NCBI GenBank assembly: GCA_946575275.1
Contig: CAMNZV010000092.1
Location: forward strand, 1-6,564
Length of the DNA stretch: 6,564 bases
Direction of reading: 5' to 3'
Source of the DNA: an uncultured Clostridium sp.
Lineage (GTDB): Bacteria > Bacillota > Clostridia > Clostridiales > Clostridiaceae
This document shows positions 1 to 6,275 of the stretch, one piece after another. The notes below the pieces were generated by a model. That model was not told where the DNA came from. It was given only the letters and a program-made list of their open reading frames with translations, and did not search any database. Position 1 is the stretch's first letter. Every line of letters begins with the position of its first letter. Position numbers and translations under genes: made by a program.

Positions 1-284
1 GGTTTAATGTGGTTTTTGAGGAAAACTTAACTGGCAACAATAAAAATGGTAGTTTAGATTTAAAAGTTACAAAGGATAAACATATTTCAATTGGAGATAA
101 AAAGGATGGAAATATATCAGTTGAAAGAGACGAAAGTACAAGCATGAGAACAGATGGTAATAATGTTGATTTAGAGGTTGAAAAGGTTAATCAAGCTGCC
201 AATACCCTTAAATATAATACATTAATACAACAAGCAAATTCAAAACTTACAAATATTAAATATGTTATAAGTGGAGGTAATTAG
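1..284 (+). CDS. flgB: Flagellar basal-body rod protein FlgB, C-terminal part (5' end outside window)
   Basis: FlgB is a proximal rod subunit of the flagellar basal body, exported through the flagellar type III apparatus and assembled outside the membrane. The reading frame is open from the first base; the first whole codon is at 3, and 93 residues are visible before TAG at 282-284. The visible start (FNVVFEEN) resembles the segment that follows the conserved N-terminal rod motif in FlgB, and the C-terminal part ([23 protein letters not shown]) is the typical amphipathic FlgB helix. Family members are usually about 130 residues, so roughly 35-40 N-terminal residues lie upstream. The GTG at 9 and ATG at 7 should not be taken as starts: the frame continues upstream and no ribosome binding site is visible. 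The middle is Lys/Asn/Asp-rich and variable, as is usual. flgC follows after 2 bases. The identification rests on C-terminal similarity plus position directly before flgC. Confidence 0.9.
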   Translation, partial: FNVVFEENLTGNNKNGSLDLKVTKDKHISIGDKKDGNISVERDESTSMRTDGNNVDLEVEKVNQAANTLKYNTLIQQANSKLTNIKYVISGGN

Positions 285-286
285 GG

Positions 287-691
287 ATGAATACATTTTC
301 TTCAATGAGAATTAGTGCAAGTGGGCTTTCAGCTGAAAGATTAAGGATGGATACGATATCATCTAATATTGCTAATGCACAAACAACTAGAACTGCAGAG
401 GGTGGACCGTATATAAGAAAGGTTGCAACTTTCAAGGAGGCATATGATGCTGCAAATAATCCAAATGGAGTTACAGCAACCCAAATTATAGATGATAAGT
501 CAGAACTTAGAAAGGTTTACGATCCAACAAATGCAGATGCAGATGAAGAGGGGTATGTTACATATCCAAATGTGAATATATTAAATGAAATGGCTGATAT
601 GATTGCATCTACAAGGTCCTATGAAGCCAATGTAGATACATTAACTGCAAATAAAAATATGTATATGAAGGCTTTAGAAATAGGTAGATAA
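287..691 (+). CDS. flgC: Flagellar basal-body rod protein FlgC
   Basis: FlgC is a proximal rod protein that stacks with FlgB, FlgF and FlgG on the FliE/MS-ring base, outside the cytoplasmic membrane. The 134-residue length is normal. Two diagnostic ends are present: the N-terminal rod/hook motif [20 protein letters not shown] at residues 10-29 followed by NAQT, and the C-terminal FlgC signature YPNVN at 93-97 followed by a long helix ending near [10 protein letters not shown]. As in other rod and hook proteins, both termini are predicted amphipathic helices, and there is no Sec signal peptide, which fits export by the flagellar type III route. ATG at 287 is preceded by GGAGGT at 273-278, lying inside the last codons of flgB, with 8 bases of spacing. 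The start is therefore well supported and translation is probably coupled to flgB. Confidence 0.97.
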   Translation: MNTFSSMRISASGLSAERLRMDTISSNIANAQTTRTAEGGPYIRKVATFKEAYDAANNPNGVTATQIIDDKSELRKVYDPTNADADEEGYVTYPNVNILNEMADMIASTRSYEANVDTLTANKNMYMKALEIGR

Positions 692-709
692 AAAATAGGA
701 GTGATATAA

Positions 710-1063
710 ATGAAGATAGAAAGTTATGTACCAAATAATTCTATATTTGAAAATAACTTCGGAGAAAATAAAACAAATATTTTAAGCAACATAAGTAGTA
801 CAAGCAGTGTGGAAGATACTGATAAAATTGAAGGGAATAATGGTATATCATTTTCAGATACATTAAAAAGTGCTTTAGATGGTATTAATGACAAGCAAAT
901 TCAAGCTGAAGAATTATCAAATAATCTTATAAAAGGTGGAGAAGCTGATATTGCTGATGTTATGCTTGCAGGTGAAGAAGCAAAAATATCATTACAATAT
1001 GCAGTTCAGGTTAGGAATAAGTTATTAAGTGCATATGACGAAATTATTAAAATGCAACTGTAA
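710..1063 (+). CDS. fliE: Flagellar hook-basal body complex protein FliE
   Basis: FliE is the small protein that links the MS ring (FliF) to the rod and is among the first substrates of the flagellar export apparatus. The protein is 117 residues, slightly longer than the roughly 100 typical of the family because of a variable Ser/Asn-rich N-terminus (about residues 1-45). The conserved part begins at FSDTLKSAL (48-56) and includes the family hallmark GGEADIADVMLAGEEAKISL (76-95), then a C-terminal helix that ends in KMQL. There is no signal peptide. ATG at 710 has AGGAG at 697-701, 8 bases upstream. The gene sits between flgC and fliF with gaps of 18 and 17 bases, the standard position in Firmicutes. 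Confidence 0.96.
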   Translation: MKIESYVPNNSIFENNFGENKTNILSNISSTSSVEDTDKIEGNNGISFSDTLKSALDGINDKQIQAEELSNNLIKGGEADIADVMLAGEEAKISLQYAVQVRNKLLSAYDEIIKMQL

Positions 1064-1080
1064 TAGAAGGAGTGCTATAA

Positions 1081-2682
1081 ATGAAGAAGCTTTCAGAAAT
1101 ATTTAAGAAGCTTTTGGAAAAATTTAAATCTTTTAGCAAAACAATTAAGATAGCTATTGTTATAGCAGTAGTTACATTATTAATAGCTATAATTAGTGTA
1201 ATGATTTTTTCAATGTCTGACAAATATGAGGTTTTATTTAATAACTTAGATGCTGCAGATGCAGAAACAATAGTAAGTACATTAGAGGATAATAAGGCTA
1301 CATATAAGGTTCAAGGTGATAGTATTTTAGTTTTAAGTACTGAAGTAGATAAATTAAGAATGGAACTAGCCCCAAATCTTTCATCTGCAAGTAAGGGATA
1401 TGAACTTATGGATGATAGTAGTTCCTTTGGAATGACAGATGAGGAGTTTAAGATTAAACAAGTTAGAATGATTCAAGGAGAACTTGAAAAGGGTATTAAA
1501 ACAATTGCGCAAATTGAAAGCTGTAAGGTTATGATAAATCAGGCAACAGATTCTGTATTTGTAAAAAATAAAACTGAAGGTAGTGCTTCTGTAATATTAG
1601 AACTAAAGTCTGGTGCTAAACTTTCAAATGATCAGGTTGCAGCAATTGTGTCTTATGTTTCTGTAAGTACAGATAATATTCCAAAGAAGAATATTGCAGT
1701 ATTAGATACAGGTAGTAATTTACTGTCTAAAAATTTAAAGTTTGATGATGATTCTGAGAATGGTGAAAGTGTAACAGGATCAAGTAGTACATCAGAGGCA
1801 GTTACAGATCATTATGAAAAGGAAGCAAAATATGAAGAAAAATTATCTGAAAAGGTAATCTCACTTTTAGAGCCTGTAGTTGGAAGTGGAAAGGTACAAG
1901 CTGAAGTAAATGTTGATTTTAATTTTGATTCACAAAAGGTAAGTGAATATGAAATAGATCCTAATAAAGTCTTAATTAGTCAGGAAACTGAAAATTCATA
2001 TAATAACACCAATGGTGATAGTACAACCTCTAGTCCTGTAGATGATAATATGAGTAATAATATTGATGAATCAACTGGAAATAATAATTCTTCAAGTGAA
2101 CATCAAATTAATAATTGGGATTATGGTAAAAAAACAACAGAAACTGTAAAGGCTCCAGGAGAGGTTAGAAGAATGACAGTTTCTGTATTTATAGATGGAG
2201 TATTAGATGATACAACTCAAACAGCCTTTGAAAATGCAATTAAGGCAGCTACAGGATTTAATTCTGAAAGATTAGATGATATTTCAGTAGTTGGTATTCA
2301 ATTTGATCCTACAGCAAAGGATGAAGCTAACGCTTTAGTAGAGGATTATAATAAGGCTCTTGAATCAGAAAAAACAAGAAATTTAATAATTGCAGGTATA
2401 ATAGGTTTAATTATACTAGTTGGAATTATTGTATTAACTACTACTTTAAGAAAGAAAAATAAGAAAGAAGATATAGAAAATATTAGTGGGAAAGAAGAAG
2501 CATTATTAGATGTAGTAATAGATGATGAATTAGAACCAACACAAAACTTTAAACCAATTGATTTTGAGGTTCCACAAAATGAAGATTCTCATGTGGAAGA
2601 AGAAATTAAGAATTATGCTAAAGACAAGCCAGAACAAGTAGTAGATATAATTAAGTCATGGCTAAATGAAAATGAGAGGTGA
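1081..2682 (+). CDS. fliF: Flagellar MS-ring protein FliF
   Basis: FliF oligomerises in the cytoplasmic membrane to form the MS ring, the foundation of the basal body and housing for the export gate. The 533 residues match the family length. Layout: a basic, Lys-rich cytoplasmic N-terminus (1-23); transmembrane helix 1 at about 24-43; a YscJ/FliF-type ring-building region at about 47-215, with the typical SKGYELMDD and FGMTDEEFKIKQ segments; a short Ser/Asp-rich linker (221-240); the C-terminal FliF domain from about 245, with LLEPVVGSGKVQAEVNVDF; an Asn/Ser-rich loop (307-345); APGEVRRMTVSVFIDG; and transmembrane helix 2 at about 435-456. The cytoplasmic tail ends in an acidic-to-amphipathic helix (EEEIKNYAKDKPEQVVDIIKSWL), which in this family binds the FliG N-terminal domain. 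Start ATG 1081 has AAGGAG at 1067-1072. The stop TGA at 2680-2682 overlaps the fliG ribosome binding site. Confidence 0.97.
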   Translation: MKKLSEIFKKLLEKFKSFSKTIKIAIVIAVVTLLIAIISVMIFSMSDKYEVLFNNLDAADAETIVSTLEDNKATYKVQGDSILVLSTEVDKLRMELAPNLSSASKGYELMDDSSSFGMTDEEFKIKQVRMIQGELEKGIKTIAQIESCKVMINQATDSVFVKNKTEGSASVILELKSGAKLSNDQVAAIVSYVSVSTDNIPKKNIAVLDTGSNLLSKNLKFDDDSENGESVTGSSSTSEAVTDHYEKEAKYEEKLSEKVISLLEPVVGSGKVQAEVNVDFNFDSQKVSEYEIDPNKVLISQETENSYNNTNGDSTTSSPVDDNMSNNIDESTGNNNSSSEHQINNWDYGKKTTETVKAPGEVRRMTVSVFIDGVLDDTTQTAFENAIKAATGFNSERLDDISVVGIQFDPTAKDEANALVEDYNKALESEKTRNLIIAGIIGLIILVGIIVLTTTLRKKNKKEDIENISGKEEALLDVVIDDELEPTQNFKPIDFEVPQNEDSHVEEEIKNYAKDKPEQVVDIIKSWLNENER

Positions 2683-2683
2683 T
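2674..2683 (+). promoter_or_regulatory. Ribosome binding site of fliG, inside the fliF 3' end
   Basis: GAGAGGTGAT matches the 16S complement GGAGGTGAT at all but one position and lies over the last fliF codons and its stop TGA. The distance to TTG 2688 is standard. The distance to ATG 2682, which overlaps the site itself, is too short. This is the basis for preferring the TTG start, and it implies that ribosomes finishing fliF reinitiate on fliG. Confidence 0.6.
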
Positions 2684-2687
2684 GGGA

Positions 2688-3710
2688 TTGGCCGCAAAAG
2701 ACGTAAAGGAAAAATTAACTGGAGTACAAAAGGCAGCACTTCTTTTTATAACTCTTGGACCTGAGGCATCCTCTGGTATATTAAAAAGACTACCAGAAAA
2801 TGATATACAAAGAATTACATATGAAATTGCAAATATTACATCAGTAAATTCAGAACAGAGACATAATATTTTAGAAGAGTTTTTACAAATAAATAAAGCT
2901 AGAGATTACTTAGTTGAAGGTGGAATGGATTATGCAAAAAATTTACTTTCAAAGGCTTTAGGACAGCAAAGAGCAATGGAAATTTTAGATAAGGTGTCAG
3001 AGGCAACTCAACAATATAGACCATTTTCTATTGCAAGAAAGGCTGATTCAAACCAATTGTTAAATGTAATAATTTCAGAACAACCACAAACAATAGCATT
3101 AATATTATGCTATTTACAGCCAGAAAAGGCAGCACAGGTTATGGCAGAGCTTCCAGAGGAAACTCAAAGTGAAGTAGCTTATAGAATTGCAACTTTAAGC
3201 AATACATCACCTATGGTGATAAAGGAAATAGAAAAGGTTCTAGAAAGCAAGTTGTCATCTGTTGTAAGAACTGAAATGACAGGTCTTGGTGGAGTAGAGG
3301 CATTAGTTGGAATATTAAATCAAGTAGATAGAACAACTGAAAAGAATATTACAGAAAGTCTTGAAAGAGAAGATGCAGAACTTGCAGATAAGGTTAAAAG
3401 TTCTATGTTCGTATTTGAAGATATTATTACTCTTGATGATATATCTATTCAAAGAGTTCTTAGAGAAACAGATGCTAAGGAACTTGCTCTTGCCCTTAAG
3501 GGATGTTCAGAAGAAGTTTCACAAGCTATTTATAGAAATCAATCAAAGAGAGCTGCTGCATCTTTAAAAGAAGATATGGAATTCTTAGGACCAGTAAGAT
3601 TAATGGATGTAGAAAAATCACAACAAAAAATTGTTGGTATTATTAGAAGATTAGATGAAGCTGGTGAAATAATTATTTCTAGAGGTGGAGAAGATGCTAT
3701 CATCATGTAA
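2688..3710 (+). CDS. fliG: Flagellar motor switch protein FliG
   Basis: FliG is the rotor protein on the cytoplasmic face of the MS ring. It binds FliF through its N-terminal domain, FliM through the middle domain and stator MotA through the C-terminal domain. Numbered from TTG 2688 (340 residues): N-terminal LTGVQKAALLFITLG at about 10-24; the middle-domain EHPQ motif as E131-Q-P-Q134; the hinge MFVF motif at 240-243; and a C-terminal torque helix with charged residues K271, R288, E295, D296 and R304 at the positions of E. coli K264, R281, D288, D289 and R297. The family-typical GPVRL follows the helix. Start choice: in-frame GTG 2679, ATG 2682 and TTG 2688 are all possible. AGAGGTGAT at 2675-2683 places its GAGG core 8 bases before TTG 2688 but only about 2 before ATG 2682, so I prefer TTG; a start at 2682 or 2679 would add 2 or 3 residues. 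Translation is probably coupled to fliF. Confidence 0.96.
   Translation: MAAKDVKEKLTGVQKAALLFITLGPEASSGILKRLPENDIQRITYEIANITSVNSEQRHNILEEFLQINKARDYLVEGGMDYAKNLLSKALGQQRAMEILDKVSEATQQYRPFSIARKADSNQLLNVIISEQPQTIALILCYLQPEKAAQVMAELPEETQSEVAYRIATLSNTSPMVIKEIEKVLESKLSSVVRTEMTGLGGVEALVGILNQVDRTTEKNITESLEREDAELADKVKSSMFVFEDIITLDDISIQRVLRETDAKELALALKGCSEEVSQAIYRNQSKRAAASLKEDMEFLGPVRLMDVEKSQQKIVGIIRRLDEAGEIIISRGGEDAIIM
3681..3687 (+). promoter_or_regulatory. Ribosome binding site of fliH, inside the fliG 3' end
   Basis: AGAGGTG lies within the last codons of fliG (which encode SRGGEDAIIM). Its GAGG core at 3682-3685 is 8 bases before ATG 3694. The upstream GTG at 3685 overlaps this site and has no good site of its own, so the site decides the start and ties fliH translation to fliG. 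Confidence 0.6.
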
Positions 3711-4491
3711 TATAATTAAAAAACCCAATAATATAAAGAGTGAAAAAATTGTGATTTCTACAGAATATGAAATTAAAAAAGACGTTATAAAAGATAATCC
3801 AATTGAAAATGAAGAGGACAGATTAAGAAAGCAGGAACAAGCTGCTTTAACAATTGAAAAGGCAGAGGCTTTACTTGAAAAATACAAGGAAATTGGAACT
3901 AAAATAATTAAAGAGGCCAAGGAAGCTAAAGAGGCTATGCTAAATGAAGCTAAAGAAATGATACAGGTGATGGAAAAAGAAACCTATGAAAAGGCATATG
4001 AAGAAGGCGTGAATAATGGTCATGAAGATGGCAGAAATGAGGCTTATGAAAAATATTTACCAGAAGCTAAGGCAGAAGCAGAGGAGCTTATAGAAAATGC
4101 AAGTGCTCTTTTAAAAAATGCTAGGGATGATTATGAAAAATATTTAGAGGACAAAAAAAATGAAATTGTAGAGCTTTCAATATCAATTGCAGAGAGTATT
4201 TTAAAAAAGGAAATACTAAAAGAGGATGCTATGGATAAGCTTATTGAAGAAGGTATTGAGCTATCAAAAAACGAAGAAAGTCTTGTTATAAGATGTAATT
4301 CTATGTATGAGGCTGAATTAAAGGAGAATATTTCTCTTTGGAAAACTAAATATAACATAAAAGATGAAATATTTATTTTAATTGATAAGGATATGGATCC
4401 TGGAAATGCAACAACTGAAAAAAAATCAGGTAAGGTTGTTGTTGGATATGATATTGGTATGGAAAAAATTAAAAAGGCAATACTTGGGTAA
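3694..4491 (+). CDS. fliH: Flagellar assembly protein FliH (export ATPase regulator)
   Basis: FliH is the peripheral stalk-like partner and negative regulator of the export ATPase FliI. It links FliI to the export gate and the C-ring. The 265-residue product has little recognisable sequence apart from architecture: a variable N-terminus starting MLSSCNIIKK, which resembles the start of clostridial FliH proteins; a long Ala/Glu/Lys-rich coiled coil from about residue 40; GxxxG-type repeats with Gly at 105, 109 and 113 (YEEGVNNGHEDGRNEAYE), a FliH hallmark; and a C-terminal domain with VELSISIAESILKKEI and a closing GKVVVGYDIGMEKIKKAIL. The frame is open from GTG 3685, but AGAGGTG at 3681-3687 is ideally spaced for ATG 3694, so ATG is chosen. 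The gene overlaps fliG by 17 bases in another frame. No Trp occurs near the N-terminus, unlike the enterobacterial FliH that docks on FlhA through Trp residues. Location between fliG and fliI supports the call. Confidence 0.92.
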   Translation: MLSSCNIIKKPNNIKSEKIVISTEYEIKKDVIKDNPIENEEDRLRKQEQAALTIEKAEALLEKYKEIGTKIIKEAKEAKEAMLNEAKEMIQVMEKETYEKAYEEGVNNGHEDGRNEAYEKYLPEAKAEAEELIENASALLKNARDDYEKYLEDKKNEIVELSISIAESILKKEILKEDAMDKLIEEGIELSKNEESLVIRCNSMYEAELKENISLWKTKYNIKDEIFILIDKDMDPGNATTEKKSGKVVVGYDIGMEKIKKAILG

Positions 4492-4506
4492 TTAAAGAGG
4501 TTTAAA

Positions 4507-5814
4507 ATGGAGTTAGATTTTCAAAAGCTAAAGGATAAAATAAAAGATACCAATACTATTTATACAGAGGGAATTGTAAGAAATGTAATAGGACTTACAA
4601 TAGAGGTGCAGGGAATACGTTCCTTTGTTGGTGAACTTTGTATAATATACAATTTAAGTGGTGAAAAAATAAATTGTGAGGTTGTTGGATTTAAGGATGA
4701 TTTTGTAATACTAATGCCCTTAGACAACTTAAAGGGTATAGCACCAGGCTGTAGGGTAGTTCCACAAAATAGGCCACTTCAGGTTAATTGTTCTGATAAA
4801 TTGCTTGGAAAAGTTTTAGATGGACTTGGAAATGAATTAAATGGAACTGAGGATTTAATGGGGGTAGGATATCCCCTTGAAAATCAACCGCCAGATCCTC
4901 TTAAAAGAAAAAGAATAAAAGACGTTATGCCAACAGGTGTAAGAGCCGTTGATGGATTTTTAACAGTTGGAGAGGGTCAAAGAATTGGTATTTTTGCAGG
5001 CAGTGGAGTTGGTAAAAGTACAACACTTGGTATGATTGCTAGAGAGGCTAAGGCTGATGTTAATGTAATTGGACTAATTGGAGAAAGAGGTAGAGAGGTT
5101 CTTGAATTTATTGAAAAGGACTTAGGACCTGAGGGTATGAAAAAATCAGTAGTTGTATGTGCAACCTCAGATAAACCAGCTTTAATTAGAATAAAAGGAG
5201 CTCTTACTGCTACAGCTATTGCAGAATATTTCAGGGATGAAGGTAAAAAGGTAATACTTATGATGGATTCTGTTACAAGATTTGCTATGGCACAAAGAGA
5301 GGTTGGTTTAGCTATTGGAGAGCCTCCGGCAACTAAGGGATATACCCCTTCAGTTTATGCTAAGTTACCAGAGCTTATGGAAAGATCAGGTACCTCAGAA
5401 AAGGGATCTATTACTGCCTTTTATACAGTGCTTGTTGATGGTGATGATTTTAATGAGCCTATAGCAGATGCAGTTCGTGGTATACTTGATGGTCATATAG
5501 TATTGTCAAGAGCACTAGCCCATAAAAATCATTACCCAGCTATAGATATATTAAATAGTGTTAGTAGATTAATGTCGCAAATTGCAGAAGATGAACATAA
5601 AACAGCAGCATCTGTAGCAAGAGATTTACTTGCAACTTACAAGGAATCAGAGGATTTAATTAATATTGGTGCCTATGTAAAAGGTAGCAATAAAAAAATA
5701 GATTTAGCTATTAGTTATTACGAATCAATTGAAAAATTTTTAAAACAAAATGTAGATGAAAAATCTTTATATGAAGATACTATAAATAAGTTAGTATCAA
5801 TGTTTCAAGGATAG
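4507..5814 (+). CDS. fliI: Flagellum-specific export ATPase FliI
   Basis: FliI is the cytoplasmic ATPase of the flagellar type III export apparatus. It forms a hexamer related to the F1 beta subunit and works with FliH and FliJ to unfold and deliver substrates to the gate. The 435 residues fit the family. An N-terminal beta-barrel domain (about 1-90) precedes the catalytic domain. Walker A is AGSGVGKST at 164-172 with K170; the GERGRE motif at 192-197 carries the expected catalytic E193; Walker B is VILMMD at 249-254, followed by SVTR. The export-ATPase segment GEPPATKGYTPS begins at 271. The ATPase alpha/beta signature PAIDILNSVS is at 344-353, with R354 a candidate arginine finger (inferred from position). 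All key residues are present, so the enzyme should be active. ATG 4507 has AAAGAGG at 4494-4500. fliH ends 15 bases upstream. The motor-gene context separates it from virulence type III and F-type ATPases. Confidence 0.98.
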   Translation: MELDFQKLKDKIKDTNTIYTEGIVRNVIGLTIEVQGIRSFVGELCIIYNLSGEKINCEVVGFKDDFVILMPLDNLKGIAPGCRVVPQNRPLQVNCSDKLLGKVLDGLGNELNGTEDLMGVGYPLENQPPDPLKRKRIKDVMPTGVRAVDGFLTVGEGQRIGIFAGSGVGKSTTLGMIAREAKADVNVIGLIGERGREVLEFIEKDLGPEGMKKSVVVCATSDKPALIRIKGALTATAIAEYFRDEGKKVILMMDSVTRFAMAQREVGLAIGEPPATKGYTPSVYAKLPELMERSGTSEKGSITAFYTVLVDGDDFNEPIADAVRGILDGHIVLSRALAHKNHYPAIDILNSVSRLMSQIAEDEHKTAASVARDLLATYKESEDLINIGAYVKGSNKKIDLAISYYESIEKFLKQNVDEKSLYEDTINKLVSMFQG

Positions 5815-5825
5815 GAGGAATAATT

Positions 5826-6275
5826 ATGTCAGTTGCATATAAGTTTTCTTTGGAAAAACTACTTGAAATAAGAGAAGAAAAGGAAGAAGAAAGTAAAAGG
5901 AAATTCTCTAAAAGTAAAGAAGAAAAAATGAAAACAGAATCTGAACTTGAAGGTCTTAAGGAAAACTATAATAAATACAAAGGTATAAGACCAGGTGAAG
6001 ATGTTATTTACCAAAAAATTAAAAGAAACTATTTGTTTGCCCTTGAAGGTGGTATAAAAAATAAGGAAAAAGAGCTTGTTATAAAAACAAGAGAATTAGA
6101 AGTAAGAAGAATAGACTTAAAGGATAAACAAAAGGATAGAAAGACAGTATCTAAATTAAAAGAAAAGAAAATAGAAGAGTTCATTAAAGAGCAAAACAGA
6201 GTTGAACAAATTAATAATGACGAATTTGCCCTTTATGGATATATAAGAAATTCAAGGAAGGGAGGTGAGAAATAA
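5826..6275 (+). CDS. fliJ: Flagellar export chaperone / coiled-coil protein FliJ
   Basis: FliJ is a small coiled-coil protein that inserts into the FliI hexamer like the gamma stalk of F1, contacts FlhA and helps recycle export chaperones. The 149-residue product is of family length and opens with YKFSLEKLLEIREEKEEESK, the characteristic FliJ start. The rest is almost wholly Lys/Glu-rich helix with heptad-like hydrophobic spacing and two long segments (about 8-55 and 65-135), consistent with an antiparallel coiled coil. It has no membrane segment or signal peptide. ATG 5826 is preceded by AGGAGG at 5813-5818, which overlaps the fliI stop TAG (5812-5814), so the start is clear. The family diverges fast, so the call leans partly on position immediately after fliI. 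Confidence 0.93.
   Translation: MSVAYKFSLEKLLEIREEKEEESKRKFSKSKEEKMKTESELEGLKENYNKYKGIRPGEDVIYQKIKRNYLFALEGGIKNKEKELVIKTRELEVRRIDLKDKQKDRKTVSKLKEKKIEEFIKEQNRVEQINNDEFALYGYIRNSRKGGEK
6259..6269 (+). promoter_or_regulatory. Ribosome binding site of the last gene, inside the fliJ 3' end
   Basis: GGAGGTGA at 6261-6268 is an 8-base match to the 16S rRNA 3' complement. It lies in the last codons of fliJ and precedes ATG 6275 by 9 bases (counted from the GGAGG core). It shows that the open frame beginning at 6275 is a translated gene and not a chance frame. Confidence 0.75.

Noticed and set aside
7..11. ATG at 7 and GTG at 9 as possible starts of the first gene.
   Set aside because: ATG 7 is out of frame with flgB. 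GTG 9 is in frame, but the frame is open to the window edge, and FlgB proteins have a conserved N-terminal motif that must lie upstream.
692..1080. Possible internal promoter in the TATAAA-containing spacers before fliE and fliF.
   Set aside because: TATAAA sits between the ribosome binding site and the ATG, too close for a -10 box serving that gene, and no paired -35 element is evident. The 17-18 base gaps fit a single transcript.
3361..3567. A 68-codon + strand open frame inside fliG, in another frame.
   Set aside because: It lies wholly within conserved FliG coding sequence, starts at a TTG with no matching ribosome binding site, and its translation is low-complexity Leu/Lys-rich, as expected of a shadow frame.
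3651..3920. An 89-codon minus-strand frame across the fliG-fliH junction with hydrophobic, membrane-like translation.
   Set aside because: Hydrophobicity is what the antisense of Lys/Glu-rich, AT-rich coding DNA produces. It is antisense to two confident genes and has no convincing ribosome binding site.
4131..4358. A 75-codon minus-strand frame inside fliH.
   Set aside because: The translation is Ser/Phe/Ile-rich, the typical antisense of a Glu/Lys-rich coiled-coil gene. No independent signal supports it.
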